From Paraescarpia echinospica (Eukaryota; Annelida; Polychaeta; Sabellida; Siboglinidae): a DNA stretch of 64,000 nucleotides. This document shows, piece by piece, positions 23,732 to 35,587 of the stretch (positions are counted from its first letter, which is position 1; each line of letters starts with the position of its first letter). The position numbers and the translations under genes are program-made. The stretch lies in contig CM034534.1 in the NCBI GenBank assembly GCA_020002185.1, positions 16,388,915 through 16,452,914 on the forward strand. Direction: 5' to 3'. The notes beneath the pieces are model-generated. The model saw only the letters and a program-made list of their open reading frames with translations. It made no database searches and was not told the DNA's origin.

Positions 23732-24137
23732 ATGACGGGTGTTATACTCGCTCTTGTGCTGAACATCACAGCCAACGCCTCTTACTCGGCTTGGACATCT
23801 TCTCCACCCTCGGGTGTCGGTAATGTGACCTTATCGGACGCCACCAATATATCAGTGGCTTGGCAGGACATCCTCGCGACGCCTCCTTCAGTCCCGGAGC
23901 CTCCCGTGTACGTCTTCATCAGCGTCACCCTCACCTACACGCTCCTCTTTGTCCTCGGCGTCGCCGGAAACCTTCTCGTCATCGTCGTCGTGTGGCGACA
24001 TCCGGACATGCGCAGTTCAACGAACTGCTTCATCGTGAACTTGAGCGTCGCCGACACGCTCGTCATCATCGTGTGCATGCCGACGTCACTAGTGGAACTC
24101 TACTCGAAGAACGTGTGGCACCTAGGACCAGTCATGT
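23732..24137 (+). CDS. Neuropeptide receptor-like class A GPCR, exon 1 (copy B)
   Basis: Same exon as at 11541-11946: N-terminus with four sequons, TM1 with GN, TM2 with LSVAD, and the donor t|gtaagt at 24137/24138. This copy lies in the contig that continues unbroken to exons 2 and 3, so the gene model 23732-24137, 60475-60716, 61147-61791 needs no gap. It gives 1293 bp, 430 residues. Intron 1 is then 36,337 bp. Confidence 0.92.
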
Positions 24138-24288
24138 GTAAGTGTTACTCCCACTCTCATATTACTGGTGTAAGAATTTCAAAACATTAAGCATATTGAA
24201 AACCCGCTGGAGTGTTTTGAATTTGTTACACCGACATCAGTTCAAAACATTCATATCGATCTCTACAATAGCATTTGTTAAACAGTTT

Positions 24289-26059
24289 CATCATCATCAT
24301 CACTGTGCAGCCGTAGTGTCCCGTGGTTGGGCAAGGGCCTCAGCATGTCGTTTCTAAATCTGCCTGTCTTGCTCTATCCTCTGCCAGATGGTGCCCTTCC
24401 AGTATTCATCCAATTCGTCTCTCCGCCGTCTCGCCGGCCTTCCTCTAGATCGTTTCCCTTCGTAAGGTCTCCAGGTTATGATACGCGATGTCCATCAGTT
24501 ATCTCGTAGTCTGCTGATGTGCCCTGCACAGGTCCACTTCTGTTTTCTGATTTGTTCTATCACGTCTATGACCTTTGCCTTCTGTCTTACCCAGATGGGT
24601 TTTTTTCCTCCCGATATGTGGTGTTTAACATACTTCTTTCCATCTTTGTGTGTGCGGCTGCTAGCTTGTTCTTTGCCTGGATGGTGAGTGCCCATGTTTC
24701 TGGCCGCGTCATCGTTGGAAGTACGCATGTGTTGAAGACTTATCTCTTCAAGCAGGTTTCAAAATTACCGTTGAAGATGTCGCGGTGTTTGGTGAATGCT
24801 GTCCAGCCGGCGGTGATTCTTCTTTAAATCTCCTTTTCTTGGTTTTTGTCTCTGATACCGTATCGCTGTTCCAGATAGACGTAGCTTTCAACGTTCTCTA
24901 TCTGCGTCGTGTTGATATGGTTTTCGGCGAGTATCTTCTCTAACCTATTCGTTAGTATCTTTGTGAATAATATGTAGATGTTTGATAACAGACATATCGG
25001 TCTGTAGTTCTTTAAGTCTTTCTTATTTCCCTTCTTGAAGATTATCACCATTTTTGCGTTCTTCCATGCGGTGGGTATTCGTCTTTCTGATAAGCATTTA
25101 GTATACAGCTTCGCCAGTGTCTTCGAGATGATATCTTCTCCTGCTTTTAATGTTTCAATGTTTACATGGTTGTTGCCTGATGTCTTCCCATTCTTCTTAC
25201 CTCTTAGCGCTGCTTCCACCTCCCATGGTGTTATCTCTGGTACCTCTTTCGGGTCGGTGTGAATTATGGTACTCTGTTCACTGTCGTATAGCTCTGTGTA
25301 TAATTCCTCTATTCGTTCCGTGGTCATATCTTGGTCTTGTATTTCTCTACCCTGCTTGTCTAGAAGTGTAATCAGTCTGTCTCGTCCTAGTGCCTGTGTT
25401 CTTCTCGTTTTCTTCAGGCTCTTTGATGACATAATCGTTTCTCGTATGATCTCTTGATTGTACTCCCTGATGTCTTTCTTTTTGATGGTCTTGCATGTTT
25501 CTACCTACTCTATTTTTTTTTTTATGGTCGCCGTTATCCACCATTTCTCGTCGTTTCTTCATTAGAGCTCGTGTCGGTGACGATATTCTCGTCACTACAT
25601 GCGTGTTGATTGCTTTGGCTACACATGTCACACTTAGTTGGATCATCGCAGTGATGTGTTGCTCACGGTGTCGATGCCGCTTAGTTCCTGTAGTGTCTCG
25701 AATCGATTTCGCAGTTCGAGTTGGAATGCGATATGTTTTCTTCCCATTTGGTGGTCTCTTGTTTATCAAGTTCTCCCTTTCAGCCTTGACGTCCAGTTTG
25801 ATTTTGCTTATTACCATTCTGTGGTCACTTCCGATGTTGACTTGGTTGATGACAGTTATGTTAGTGATAATGTCTGGCCTGTTTGTCAGGATGTAGTCAA
25901 TTTCGTTCTTCGTTTCTCCATTTGGGCTTTTCCATGTCCATCTCCTCCCTGCTTTCTTCTGGAACATGGTATTCATGATTTTGTACTTTCCTGATGTTGC
26001 CCATTCTACCAAGCTGTCGCCTCTTTCGTTTCTCACACCTATGCCAAATTTGCCTGCGG
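24289..26059 (-). mobile_element. RTE-type LINE remnant, antisense (copy B)
   Basis: Same element as 12098-13868: endonuclease tail, N-terminal reverse transcriptase, deleted palm, C-terminal tail and microsatellite 3' end, all on the minus strand within intron 1. Confidence 0.85.
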
Positions 26060-26114
26060 CCGTTTTAGTGTTTTAAATTTATTTAATTTCAAGACTTAAT
26101 GTCAAAGTTCAAAA

Positions 26115-26276
26115 TGTATCGTTTTTATCACAAAATGGTCATCGTCGTTTATAATAAAAACGTGCTATGAAGTGTCACCTTTCTATATATATATATATAT
26201 ATATATATAGAAAGGTGACACTTCATAGCACGTTTTTATTATAAACGACGATGAACATTTTGTAATAAAAACGATA
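26115..26276. repeat. Long palindrome around (ta)n (copy B, short form)
   Basis: Arms of about 75 bp (26115-26188 and 26206-26276 approximately) with two mismatches flank a short (ta)n. This is the simple form of the palindrome whose copy A version carries 60 extra bases. Such a sequence could form a long hairpin, and may be a fold-back MITE. Confidence 0.9.
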
Positions 26277-26505
26277 CATATATATATATATATATATATG
26301 TGTGTATGTATATTCTAGCAGCATCTCAATCGTCAACATTTTCAACTTGATAAGTTCAGACAGTCAGTGTCAAAGTTAAACAAGTTTCCATTTTTATCAC
26401 AAAATCTACGTCGTTTTTCAAAGTCAAAATTTCATGTCAAAATTTAATCAGGCTCGGATTCAAACGCAAGGTTCAAATGCAACATGTTTTCAACATGGGA
26501 AGAAT

Positions 26506-26696
26506 GATTTGAACTGAACGTGAAAACACCATACTGGATTGTTTTGAACTAATGTTGAAAACACTTTTCTATAATGTTTTGAACTTATGTTGAAAACGTT
26601 TTTCTATAATGTTTTGAACATATGTTGAAAACACTTTTCTATAATATTATGAACTTATGTTGAAACCACTCTAGAGTGTTTTGAACGAAGGAGTAT
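26506..26696. repeat. 35-bp tandem repeat (copy B)
   Basis: Same five-unit array as 14375-14565. Confidence 0.85.
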
Positions 26697-27054
26697 ATAT
26701 TTAATATTTCTTTTCCGTTCACAATGAGTGAGGTACAAAGACGATCCGCAATGTGTTATGCAGACATATGCATGGTACTTGATAAAATACTGACAAAAAT
26801 TGCTCAATTATTTCATCAAGATATGATGTTTTAACGATTCTGGTTGCTGATGGCTATGTGCACAGGGGACCGTTGCACTACTATATTGAGCTGATAATAA
26901 AAACACATCATTACACAGAATCCGTTGTTACTTTTAAAGGCGCCAGTTAGCTAGTCTACCTGGAATTCGCGGGCGTCGTGATTTAATACTGGAAGTCTGC
27001 TGTGTCGAATGTGGGAAAATGGGACTTCGTTGAAACTCAAAGGGTACTGCACAT

Positions 27055-27530
27055 AGCTCAGCCCGACATTACCCTATTGCCAATAAAGCTTGTTTCGAAA
27101 CTGGGTGTATTGTTTACTAATTGAACATGATCCGGGGTCGTACCGTCCAAATTGCGAGCGTTATTATGGGCTTAATTTGGCACAATTTGGCGGACAGTTC
27201 ACCTTCAAAGTAATTATTATAGTCTTGGGAACATTATATTAATTAATAAGTTAAAAACTAGGAACAGACTGCCTCCTTTAATAGGCCGTGTCAAACTAAA
27301 AAAGGTCCCCGCCTTATGAGTGAGGACACAATTCCCGCGTCACACCGACGGAAGTGCTCTGGTGACACGCCCTGTGTTTAAAGTTGCGAATAGAACAGTT
27401 GATATCAAATGTCACATTCTGTTCTCTTCTGCTCCTGTGTCACCAGGGTTGTTGTCACAGTTCCCTTCAGTGGTCATGAATTAACTTTTGTGTGCACCCC
27501 CTTCATACACCTGCACGCATGTATCTGTAT
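27055..27530. other. Intron 1, no recognisable feature
   Basis: First unique sequence after the duplicated segment. No gene or transposon end is recognised. Confidence 0.55.
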
Positions 27531-27539
27531 GCACACACG

Positions 27540-27637
<98 letters not shown>

Positions 27638-27655
27638 CTCACACACACACACAGA
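27531..27655. repeat. (ac)n microsatellite
   Basis: Near-perfect (ac)n of about 120 bp with a few interruptions at the right end. The open frames across it are repeat artefacts. Confidence 0.97.
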
Positions 27656-28979
27656 GTTGTGTATTCAAGAGCAGCCTAGCAACGCTTCACACAACCCTTC
27701 TTGAACTTGCATGAGATTATCTCACACCAGGTGTGGGCTGCCTTGGGTTGTCTCGTCCAGTGCGGCTCGTACGTGCCGGTCTCATTCTTGGCCCAGCTGC
27801 TGTTATATTACATAGCTACTCTCCTGGGGAAGGAAAAAAGACCAAGAGTGGTTATGGAAGAGCTAATTATTTGATTGTTACCAAAACAAATAAGTCAACT
27901 TAGACTAATGTGTTTAATTAGGCACATGATGCGGTTGAGTTCCGAATGGAAGTTGATAATGAATGACAACTATCTTCGCTTGGCCCCTACTACGATTATT
28001 ACTACAACGACTACTATTACTACTACTATTACTACTACTATTACTGGTAGTGGTGGCAACAGTAGTAGTAATGAAGTAGTCGCTGCTGAAGGAGTAGATG
28101 GAAGCATTGTCATCTTTGGAGGATCTGTGGATACAAGCTCCAAGACCATCGGCCACTTGCCACACTACTGCACTGATGTGCATCCTGTCACCAACAACAT
28201 GAAATAATAACCTGTCCCAGCTGCTAGCATGACTTCATTCAGCTGACTGATGAAGACTATTTGTGGATAGACCAGGCGAAGCAGTCCTGAAAAACAAAAC
28301 TGGGACTTTAGAAGTTCACTCTTCGATCATTCTGACGGCCAATTTGGAAAATGTCTGCTACAGCCGCCAGGGGCCAAATCTGCGATAGCTCAATATTCAG
28401 ATCTGTTCATAATATAAGAGTCTACATGTGAGCCAAATTTGGTGATTTTATCACGAAATGTACAATTCTTCTCTGGATGTGTTGGTTGTGCTGCCCCACT
28501 CGATGTTGTATCACACCTTTTGCAGAAATAGTGTTACTAAGATCAGGCACGTGTGATTGGAAGGGACGTTAGTACACGTGGTGTGACGTTGATCGCATCA
28601 ATCAAAAAGCGCACTGTATGTATCACTGTATTTGAGTGATCACCCGTTCAACCCAGGTGGTCACCCACTGCAGGTCAATTCAGACACTGAGAAGGCTACT
28701 AATGTGAACCAAGAAAGTAGACGGACACTGTACAAATACGTATGCACGGCAAACGACACTTTCACATTCCGCGTCCCGCGGGTATCTCGCTGTAGCAAGT
28801 ATAGTTTTTGTTTCGTCGGCGTCATATGAAATCATTGACCATCTCGTCTAATTCGCTGACATATGGTAGCATAAAGGACGTTTTCTCACCTGCACTAGTT
28901 AGTTTCATGTTCCTGTGAAGTAGAGGTATGTCCTGTATTAAACAAATGCAATGTCCAACCAAAATTATATTCTGTAGTT
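27656..28979. other. Intron 1, mostly unrecognised; trinucleotide run
   Basis: An imperfect (act)n/(tta)n run at about 27990-28075 gives Thr-rich and Ser/Asn-rich shadow frames. No conserved domain is seen elsewhere in this stretch. Confidence 0.5.
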
Positions 28980-29285
28980 TAGGTCAGTGAAACAGGATAA
29001 ATAGTATCCCTTTGTTATGTATTCGGGCGCGCTGCGCATGAATAATTGTTTGTATGAATTCGCTTTCCTTGTAGAAGTGTGGCTATGTTGCCGCCCACTC
29101 GTAAAGGCAATCGGGTATGTGTAAAGCGATGGTCGCTAGATACCTGTAATACATAGTCTCTCCGTCGAGCGGTGATGTTTATGTAAGCCAGGGTTATGCA
29201 CCGTCTGAGCGGTAATTACCCTCATCATGGATGACAATTACGCAATTATGTCCTTTTATTATGTTGTGAAGTGTAGGTACTTTCA
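28980..29285 (+). repeat. Diverged dispersed repeat, member 1
   Basis: This block aligns by eye in the same orientation with 31302-31565. Shared landmarks in order are aggtcagtga, tatccctttgtta, cgggcgcgct, catgaataat, aggcaatcg, gtgtaaagc, taatacat and tctccgtcgag. Identity is roughly three quarters with small indels. It has no coding capacity. The right end of this member is where the 61-bp array begins. Confidence 0.8.
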
Positions 29286-29618
29286 TCAATGCATGCGAGT
29301 TACTAATTATGTCCTTTTATTATGTTGTGAAGTGTAGGTACTTTCATCAATGCATGCGAGTTACTAATTATGTCCTTTTATTATGTTGTGAAGTGTAGGT
29401 ACTTTCATCAATGCATGCGAGTTACTAATTATGTCCTTTTATTATGTTGTGAAGTGTAGGTACTTTCATCAATGCATGCGAGTTACTAATTATGTCCTTT
29501 TATTATGTTGTGAAGTGTAGGTACTTTCATCAATGCATGCGAGTTACTAATTATGTCCTTTTATTATGTTGTGAAGTGTAGGTACTTTCATCAATACATG
29601 CGAGTTACTAATTATGTC
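29244..29618. repeat. 61-bp tandem array, about six near-identical copies
   Basis: The unit reads aattatgtccttttattatg, ttgtgaagtgtaggtacttt, catcaatgcatgcgagttact, with a 61-bp period and 6.1 copies. Units are identical by eye except for one substitution in the last (caatacatgcg). Identity this high implies recent expansion or gene conversion. The second member of the dispersed repeat (near 31510-31560) has a single related copy. Confidence 0.95.
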
Positions 29619-29737
29619 ACACTGGTAGAGCTAACCAGTATAGTTATCCAACGAAGTTTTATTGCCATGTGGGATGCGAATGGTTGTAACGTGACCATAG
29701 CTTTAAAAAACGCCTTGACAATGTTATTAATGATTAA

Positions 29738-29792
29738 TAAAATCGATTACATGTTGGCTTTAATTATTAAAGCCAACATATAATCTATTTTG
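29738..29792. repeat. Inverted repeat with almost no loop
   Basis: The core atgttggctttaat, t, attaaagccaacat (29751-29779) is a perfect palindrome around one base. Arms extend imperfectly to about 27 bp each (gattac / ataatc side). It could extrude as a cruciform. No transposon ends or polymerase III signals accompany it. Confidence 0.85.
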
Positions 29793-31301
29793 ACCAATTT
29801 GTCGGTGTTTTTAATGTTACATGTGTATTGTCGTTGTTAAAGCTCCGTGTGCTGACACCATGGTTTCCTGTCAAGAGTCCGATATTTTTGGCACCCGACA
29901 AAATGCCCTTAGGTGTTTGTAGGCGGATAACGTTAATGGTTTTCATTTGACATGTCCACCTTTCGTGACGACTTTGTTGTGCGATTCGTGCGGGTTTAAA
30001 TACGTCGTCGAAACACATTGTAGATCCAGCCTTTAACTAACAAAAATACACGCGACTGCGTCAGTTCATTGTTAATTAGCATCATATTCCTACTTACAAC
30101 AAATCCATTTTCGACGGACTTTCTGATGAGCGAGTGGCTATTATTTTTCTCTGTGCGACATAACAATCCTTCTTTCGTTCTGTCTACCTACCACCATTTT
30201 ATCAGTATATAATTCGGTAATAGCTACTTTACTTTTTAGCTTTAGTTACTTTTTTTAATGCAGCGTGATATAATAAATGGCAACTTCAAAAAACGGTATG
30301 CTCGATTTAGTACGCGGTAAAATGTATCATATCAAAACTGTATCGTACCAACGGTTTCAGTCAGTCTTGTGAAGTCGTAATACATCATACGCGAGTGGGC
30401 TTCAGTGAGGCTGCGTGTTTTAAATCAAATATTTGCCACGCAGAACTGTGCTCAAGAAATCAATAATCACCGACTATGATCGGTTAACGCGACATCATTA
30501 ACATTTCAGCAATCGCCTTCTCTGTTGAACTGTGGTTGTATTTATATTCACATGCAAATATCACCGGATATTTTTGGCATATTTTTTTCCGTTGTAGTAG
30601 GGCAGTTTTTGCAGATGAGGGACGCTATGCAATAGTTGCCTAACAAGTCGAAATTACTAACGTTTTAGTAACTGCTTTTGTTATAATTGTATTAAATGCT
30701 TATATGTTAGGACGGTTTGTCGTGTAGTCGAACCTGCCTAATCAGTGAGGCACGTGGTATTGTCTCTATATTGAATTGCGATTGCGATGTTTAGTTGATG
30801 TAGACACGTCACATTTACTTGGTTGAGATCCGTACGTGTTTCGTTGTCTAATCAGTCTTTAGCATTCTTATTTTGAACATTTGTCACCATTTATGCAAGC
30901 ACGTAAACATAATCCGGGTTTTGTCCTTCCAATTTATACTTGTAGAATAAATACAGGTGGATGTCCACAGATACGGTTGACAGCCATTCATAAACCGTGA
31001 CGTTGTATGACGTTGATGCTGCCAAGTGAAGCACGATGGGTGCCAGTTTCTTTTGTTAGGGCGTCTTATTAACTGCGCCTACGAGTAATCACGTTGCAGT
31101 CGACGCGGTGTAATTTGCTCCGTACCGCGCATAATGGTTCAAGTGAACTGGTAATGCCTGACTGACCCGGGGGACATATTGTGTGTAGTTTTGTTGCCGC
31201 GTTCTTTGTTGCAGTGTGATTATAGTGATTGGTCATTCCGAAGTGCCATTTTGCAACAGCAAAACTGTCGTTATTGTTGACGTTTCTCTGTCGCCCAGGC
31301 G
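29793..31301. other. Intron 1, no recognisable feature
   Basis: AT-rich sequence without a supportable gene. A 77-codon minus-strand frame ends at 29785 (ATG at 30018) but shows no known domain. Confidence 0.5.
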
Positions 31302-31565
31302 TAGGTCAGTGACCAGGAGGCATATTATCCCTTTGTTACGGGCGCGCTACACATGAATAATCGCATTTATGAACTCGTTTTCTTTGTGGAAGTGTTACTA
31401 TCTTGCGTGGCCACCTGTACAGGCAATCGTGTCGGTGTAAAGCATTGTTCGCTAGAGGCCGGTAATACATCGTTTCTCCGTCGAGTTGGGACGGTTAGGC
31501 TGTGTGATGGATAATAATTACGGGATTACTTCCTTTGTGAAATGTGACTATTTCTATTGTTTAAT
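31302..31565 (+). repeat. Diverged dispersed repeat, member 2
   Basis: Homologous to 28980-29285 as described there. Its right part (ggataataattacgggattac, tttgtgaaatgtgactattt) corresponds to one unit of the 61-bp array and appears to keep the unexpanded arrangement. Confidence 0.8.
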
Positions 31566-32810
31566 CAGACATGCCATGTCGTGCAGCTCTACTTTCTCCG
31601 TCTATCGCGGACACTTAAGATATATAGGTGGATGTGTGTTGTGGGGATGCCTTATGGATATTAACACTCTTTCTCAACACGGACGTACTTTTAGGGTGTG
31701 CACAAACCAGCGTTACGAAGCGTTACAAGGGGATACGAGTGGTACAAAAGCTAACAAATTAGCGTGACGTACTATATGGATAACCCTTGACTCCGGAAGC
31801 ATTTACATTAAAGAAACATTTTAAATAGTAAATTATATGGCATTTCGTTCTCTCTGAAACTGGAAATAATAGTTAAATAAATAAAAAAAGATCTTCTCCT
31901 TTGATGTGGCGAAGCCGTGCAGGACTAATCAGACGTCAAAGTCGCTTTTTAGTTGAGGTGTGATTTGATTTTTGTGTAGGACGTGAGATAATCAGTCTGG
32001 CGCATGACGGTTCAGAAAGCCAACGTCATTATCTGGTTTGAGGTTTTATTTATTTTATACTGTATGGCAGGTAATCATCAGATGCGTGATGAATAAAACA
32101 GGAAACTTCATTATGCTGGTTGACAGGTGACTGTGCTTTATATTCGACGATTGATAATCGGTGATACGTCACCGCGGTATACGACCGAGGGTGACACATC
32201 TCGTTGAGGTTGGCCGGTTAGTAATAACGATAGCCGTCATATAAGGCGGTGTTGGCTCTGGACGCTAGAGTCCATCCAGGGTGGCGGAGCGCAGACCGTT
32301 TACGCCATGTCGGGTAACGTGCGAAACGATGTTAACGTAGAATGAGTGGCATTTCCATGCGTGCGCATGCGTGTGAATGTGTACGTACATGTGCATGTGT
32401 TCGTGCGTGTGAACATGTGCGAGCTAGCTGTGCGTGTGAAGTTTTTTGTCATATCGATCTACTGACTCGGATTCTTCGGATAACGAGATCGAATGTTCAT
32501 ACCTCCTCCGTCTTCCAGGCAGCTTTCCGTTCCAGATTAGTTAGACCACATTCAAAAATTAATATAAAATGAAATACAAGTCATTCTTTTCCGATTTGTC
32601 TTTTTACCAGTCGCGTCGTAATTATTTCCTGCTCAATTTTCCACTCTAGCCGAACGAGTGACGGTGTGAGACTATGGCAGTAATTCACCAAGGTCAAGGC
32701 TCGGTATCTGTCGGTAATGTAATATTAACTACAAATAACTATCACGCTTATTTGTGATATTTTTTATTTTATTAAATAGGAAGTATTAGTTTGTGCACGT
32801 CAGTAGATTT
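31566..32810. other. Intron 1, no recognisable feature
   Basis: No recognisable gene or mobile element. A mixed gtgt/gcat stretch at 32355-32430 is low complexity. Confidence 0.5.
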
Positions 32811-32814
32811 ACGT

Positions 32815-32818
32815 ATAC

Positions 32819-32872
<54 letters not shown>

Positions 32873-32892
32873 TATATACACATATACATATA

Positions 32893-32952
<60 letters not shown>

Positions 32953-32973
32953 CATATATATATACACATATAC

Positions 32974-33029
<56 letters not shown>

Positions 33030-33035
33030 GTATTA
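32815..33035. repeat. (ta)n microsatellite with (ac) interruptions
   Basis: About 220 bp of ta/tatg/tacac sequence, largely self-complementary. All open frames here are repeat artefacts. Confidence 0.95.
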
Positions 33036-33129
33036 ATTTGTATACACAATTCTTGTATGTTGCACATCTGGGCTCAGATTTCTGATTATAAAGGTGCTGT
33101 ATAGGTTTATTATTGTCATTATTGTTATT

Positions 33130-33240
33130 ATTATGTATGCATGCTTATGTGTATGTACGCAAGTATGTACGTGTACGTACGTGCGTACGTGTGTGTGTGC
33201 GTGTGTGCGTGCTTGCATGCGTGCGTGTTTGTGTGTTTCC
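33130..33240. repeat. Alternating purine-pyrimidine (gt/ac/gc) tract
   Basis: gtatgtacgc, gtacgtgtacgtacgtgcgt and gtgtgtgcgtg blocks give a strictly alternating tract that could adopt Z-form DNA. Confidence 0.85.
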
Positions 33241-34509
33241 ACGTCCTGTTATCTCCTTCTCAACACGTTTGCCTAGAATATATCGCCATACGTTGCGTGT
33301 CGAATGACGGCTTAGTGCGCTGTCTCGTGTCGTGGTCGCGACCTTCCATCGCCGTTTTGGAAGCCCCACTCTCCTGGGAGAGACGGATACATGCAAACGT
33401 CTCAATCTAGCACGCTTCAATCCATTCACATACGGACCAGCATGTTTAATACGACGGCATCATCACAACTCGATGTACAACACGCATACTAATAACACGT
33501 TAATGGTTTTACGGAACGACTAGTTTGATGTTCTCTGCTCGCCATTCGGTGTACTTGAGTAGTTATCCGAATCTAATTAAGACTCACGCTTGGCAGCGCC
33601 GATTCCCCGTGACGTCAAAGTCCAGCGGCGCACCGCTGTAAATTCAGAGCGCATTTCAGCGGGTGTCCATTTGAGGCTCCAATGGGATGTTAGAAATCAA
33701 GACCAGATCGTCTTTCTAGGGTGTAATGATCCGTCTTATCGCTATAAAAGCGTAACTGGAAACCGACCGATAACGCTGGAAGACCAGCTTAGCTCTAATC
33801 AGCGTGAAATCGGGCATGTGAATATCGCACTAATGCAGTTTCCGTCTTACTTCCCACTACCATACGCTGATAATTGTCTGTGCATTGTGCGTTTATTCTT
33901 GCCATACACGCTGTCGGCTATCAGATGAAAGAGGTTTGACATCTTAATTATGGGATAATATTTGCGTCTGATTCTTTCATTTTTTTAGAAGTTATGATAC
34001 GCGTGTACACTGATAATATCTTTATTGCGGTTAAATGTCATAATTATATTTTAGTATAATTGGTTTAACAAAAAGGCACTCGTGAGTTGATAGGGCATAG
34101 AAGGCAATCAGTAACCGCCCCACAAAGAGATGTTAAATATCTCAAAAGAACTACCGTGCTAAATGGTGGGGCGTATCAAAATAGCAACATCATTAAGATA
34201 TACTTTTTCTTCTGAATAGGTACTCTCTACTTTAGGTTGCGGGGGATAAAGACGTTGCATTGTTGTGTAGATTTGTGAACTAACACACACATGATTACCA
34301 TTTACGATCAAGTTATTATCCCAAATATAACATTTGTTAGTGTTATGAATGGTTGTTTTTAATGTATTTGTTTGACATAGTCACGCATGGTTACAGAGAG
34401 TATATCGTGGTCTAACTTAGGCCCTACATAATTACTGTTGAAACAATGTACGGTAACGTAATACAGGCATATATGGCAGGTGCGTTGGGAAACTGGCAAA
34501 TGGTCAGCG
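33241..34509. other. Intron 1, no recognisable feature
   Basis: A 112-codon frame at 33590-33928 begins at a non-ATG codon, has no recognisable domain and lacks splice support, so it is not called. Confidence 0.5.
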
Positions 34510-34806
34510 CGCTGGTTGTCTAGATGCCAGCATTTGGGCTGGTTATCCAGCGTCCAGGATTGAGCTGGTTATCCAGCGTCCAAGATTGGGCTGGTTATCC
34601 AGCGTTCAGGACTGGGCTGGATATCCAGGGTTCAGCATTGGCCTGGTTATCCAGGGTTCAGCATTGAGCTGGTTAACCAGAGTTCAGCATTGGGCTAGTT
34701 GTCCAGGGATCAGCATTTGGGCGGGTTATCCAGGGTTCAGCATTGACCTAGTTATCTATGGTCCAGCATTGGCCTGGTTATCTAGGGTCAATTATTGACC
34801 TGGTTG
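34510..34806. repeat. 26-27-bp minisatellite
   Basis: Eleven or so imperfect units of ggctggttatccagggttca plus gcattg. Variation (agcgtcca versus agggttca) shows a drift from left to right. Confidence 0.92.
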
Positions 34807-34810
34807 TCTA

Positions 34811-34880
34811 CACACACACGCACACACACACGCACGCGCGCGAGCACGGACACATATACGCATGTACGCACACACATAAC
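34811..34880. repeat. (ac/gc)n microsatellite
   Basis: acacacacgcacacacacacg and gcgcgcgag blocks of simple sequence. Confidence 0.85.
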
Positions 34881-35284
34881 ACACAAACAGCAGCTCTAGA
34901 CTAACGTAACACGCGACGATACAGTGACAGTGATGGCTGGACCCCGCACCTGTGTCCACTCGGCATTCGCCGGGTCTTCATCAAGCACCCGCTCAGTTGA
35001 TCCGTTCATGATTGCCTCTTTTCATGCGGTTTTGGCTTTCGCGTCCCTGTTCGGCTGACGTAAGCCAATCCCCACTGCTTGGGGTGTCGCTTTTCTCATC
35101 TTCTTTCCCTGTAATTCCGGGGTTGGTCTGCCTCGATACTCTTCCTCCGTTTCTGTTTTTAATTTTTTTCTTCCCGTTCACTGTGTGTATACTCATCTCC
35201 CACCATCCGTCTCCACTCCCTCCATCTCTGGTTCTCCTTCTCTTCTCCTCTCACAACCCTTTACGCAATTCTCCCATTCTGGGC
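34881..35284. other. No confident feature
   Basis: A 67-codon minus-strand frame ending at 34993 contains SDTPSSGDWLTSAEQGRESQ, which looks like decayed coding sequence of a repeat, but I cannot name the family. Confidence 0.3.
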
Positions 35285-35587
35285 GCAACAAATATCAAAC
35301 AAGCAACTGCTCGGAATTACCAGACAAAACAATATGAAAAACATACTCGCCACAAGAAGATGGAGATGGATCGGAGAAAGAAAGACGACAGCATCTCCAA
35401 AAGAGCACTTAGATGGATACCTGAAGGAAACAGAAAAAGTGGACGACCAAAACAAACCTTGAGGAAGACTGTACACAAGGAACTCAAAGAACTACCCCTA
35501 ACCTGGGTAACAAAGATGGCTGCAGACAGGAAGAGACGGAGTACTCTTGTTCCCGCCCTATGTGCCAGTAGGAACGAAGAGGATTAA
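35285..35587 (+). pseudogene. LINE ORF2 C-terminal remnant
   Basis: The frame reads SISKRALRWIPEGNRKSGRP, then KQTLRKTVHKELKELPLTW, KMAADRKRR and LVPALCASRNEED before a stop. This is the highly recognisable tail found in many metazoan LINE ORF2 proteins (ALRWxPxGKRxxGRPxxTWRRTVExEL, then W-rich and L-x-A-L-C segments). Nothing of the reverse transcriptase core precedes it, so it is a short 5'-truncated insertion. The preceding MDRRKKDD is a corrupted version of the usual RRWxWxGHxLR box. Confidence 0.8.

Larger units (their letters stand above)
15924..27054 (+). repeat. Duplicated 11.1-kb segment, copy B
   Basis: Second copy of 3712-14923, beginning at the first base after the gap. It runs into unique sequence after 27054 (agctcagcccgac), whereas copy A stops at the gap at the same base. 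Unlike copy A it has no minisatellite on its left, because the sequence starts there. See the entry for copy A for how the differences are distributed. Confidence 0.95.

Noticed and set aside
11541..24137. Two paralogous receptor genes, or alternative first exons
   Set aside because: The exon, its promoter and the neighbouring microsatellites are identical, and the copies abut an assembly gap. An unmerged contig overlap is simpler.
29244..29618. CRISPR-like array
   Set aside because: The 61-bp units are identical end to end, with no repeat-spacer alternation, and the genome is eukaryotic. The 31-bp and 58-bp arrays fail for the same reason.
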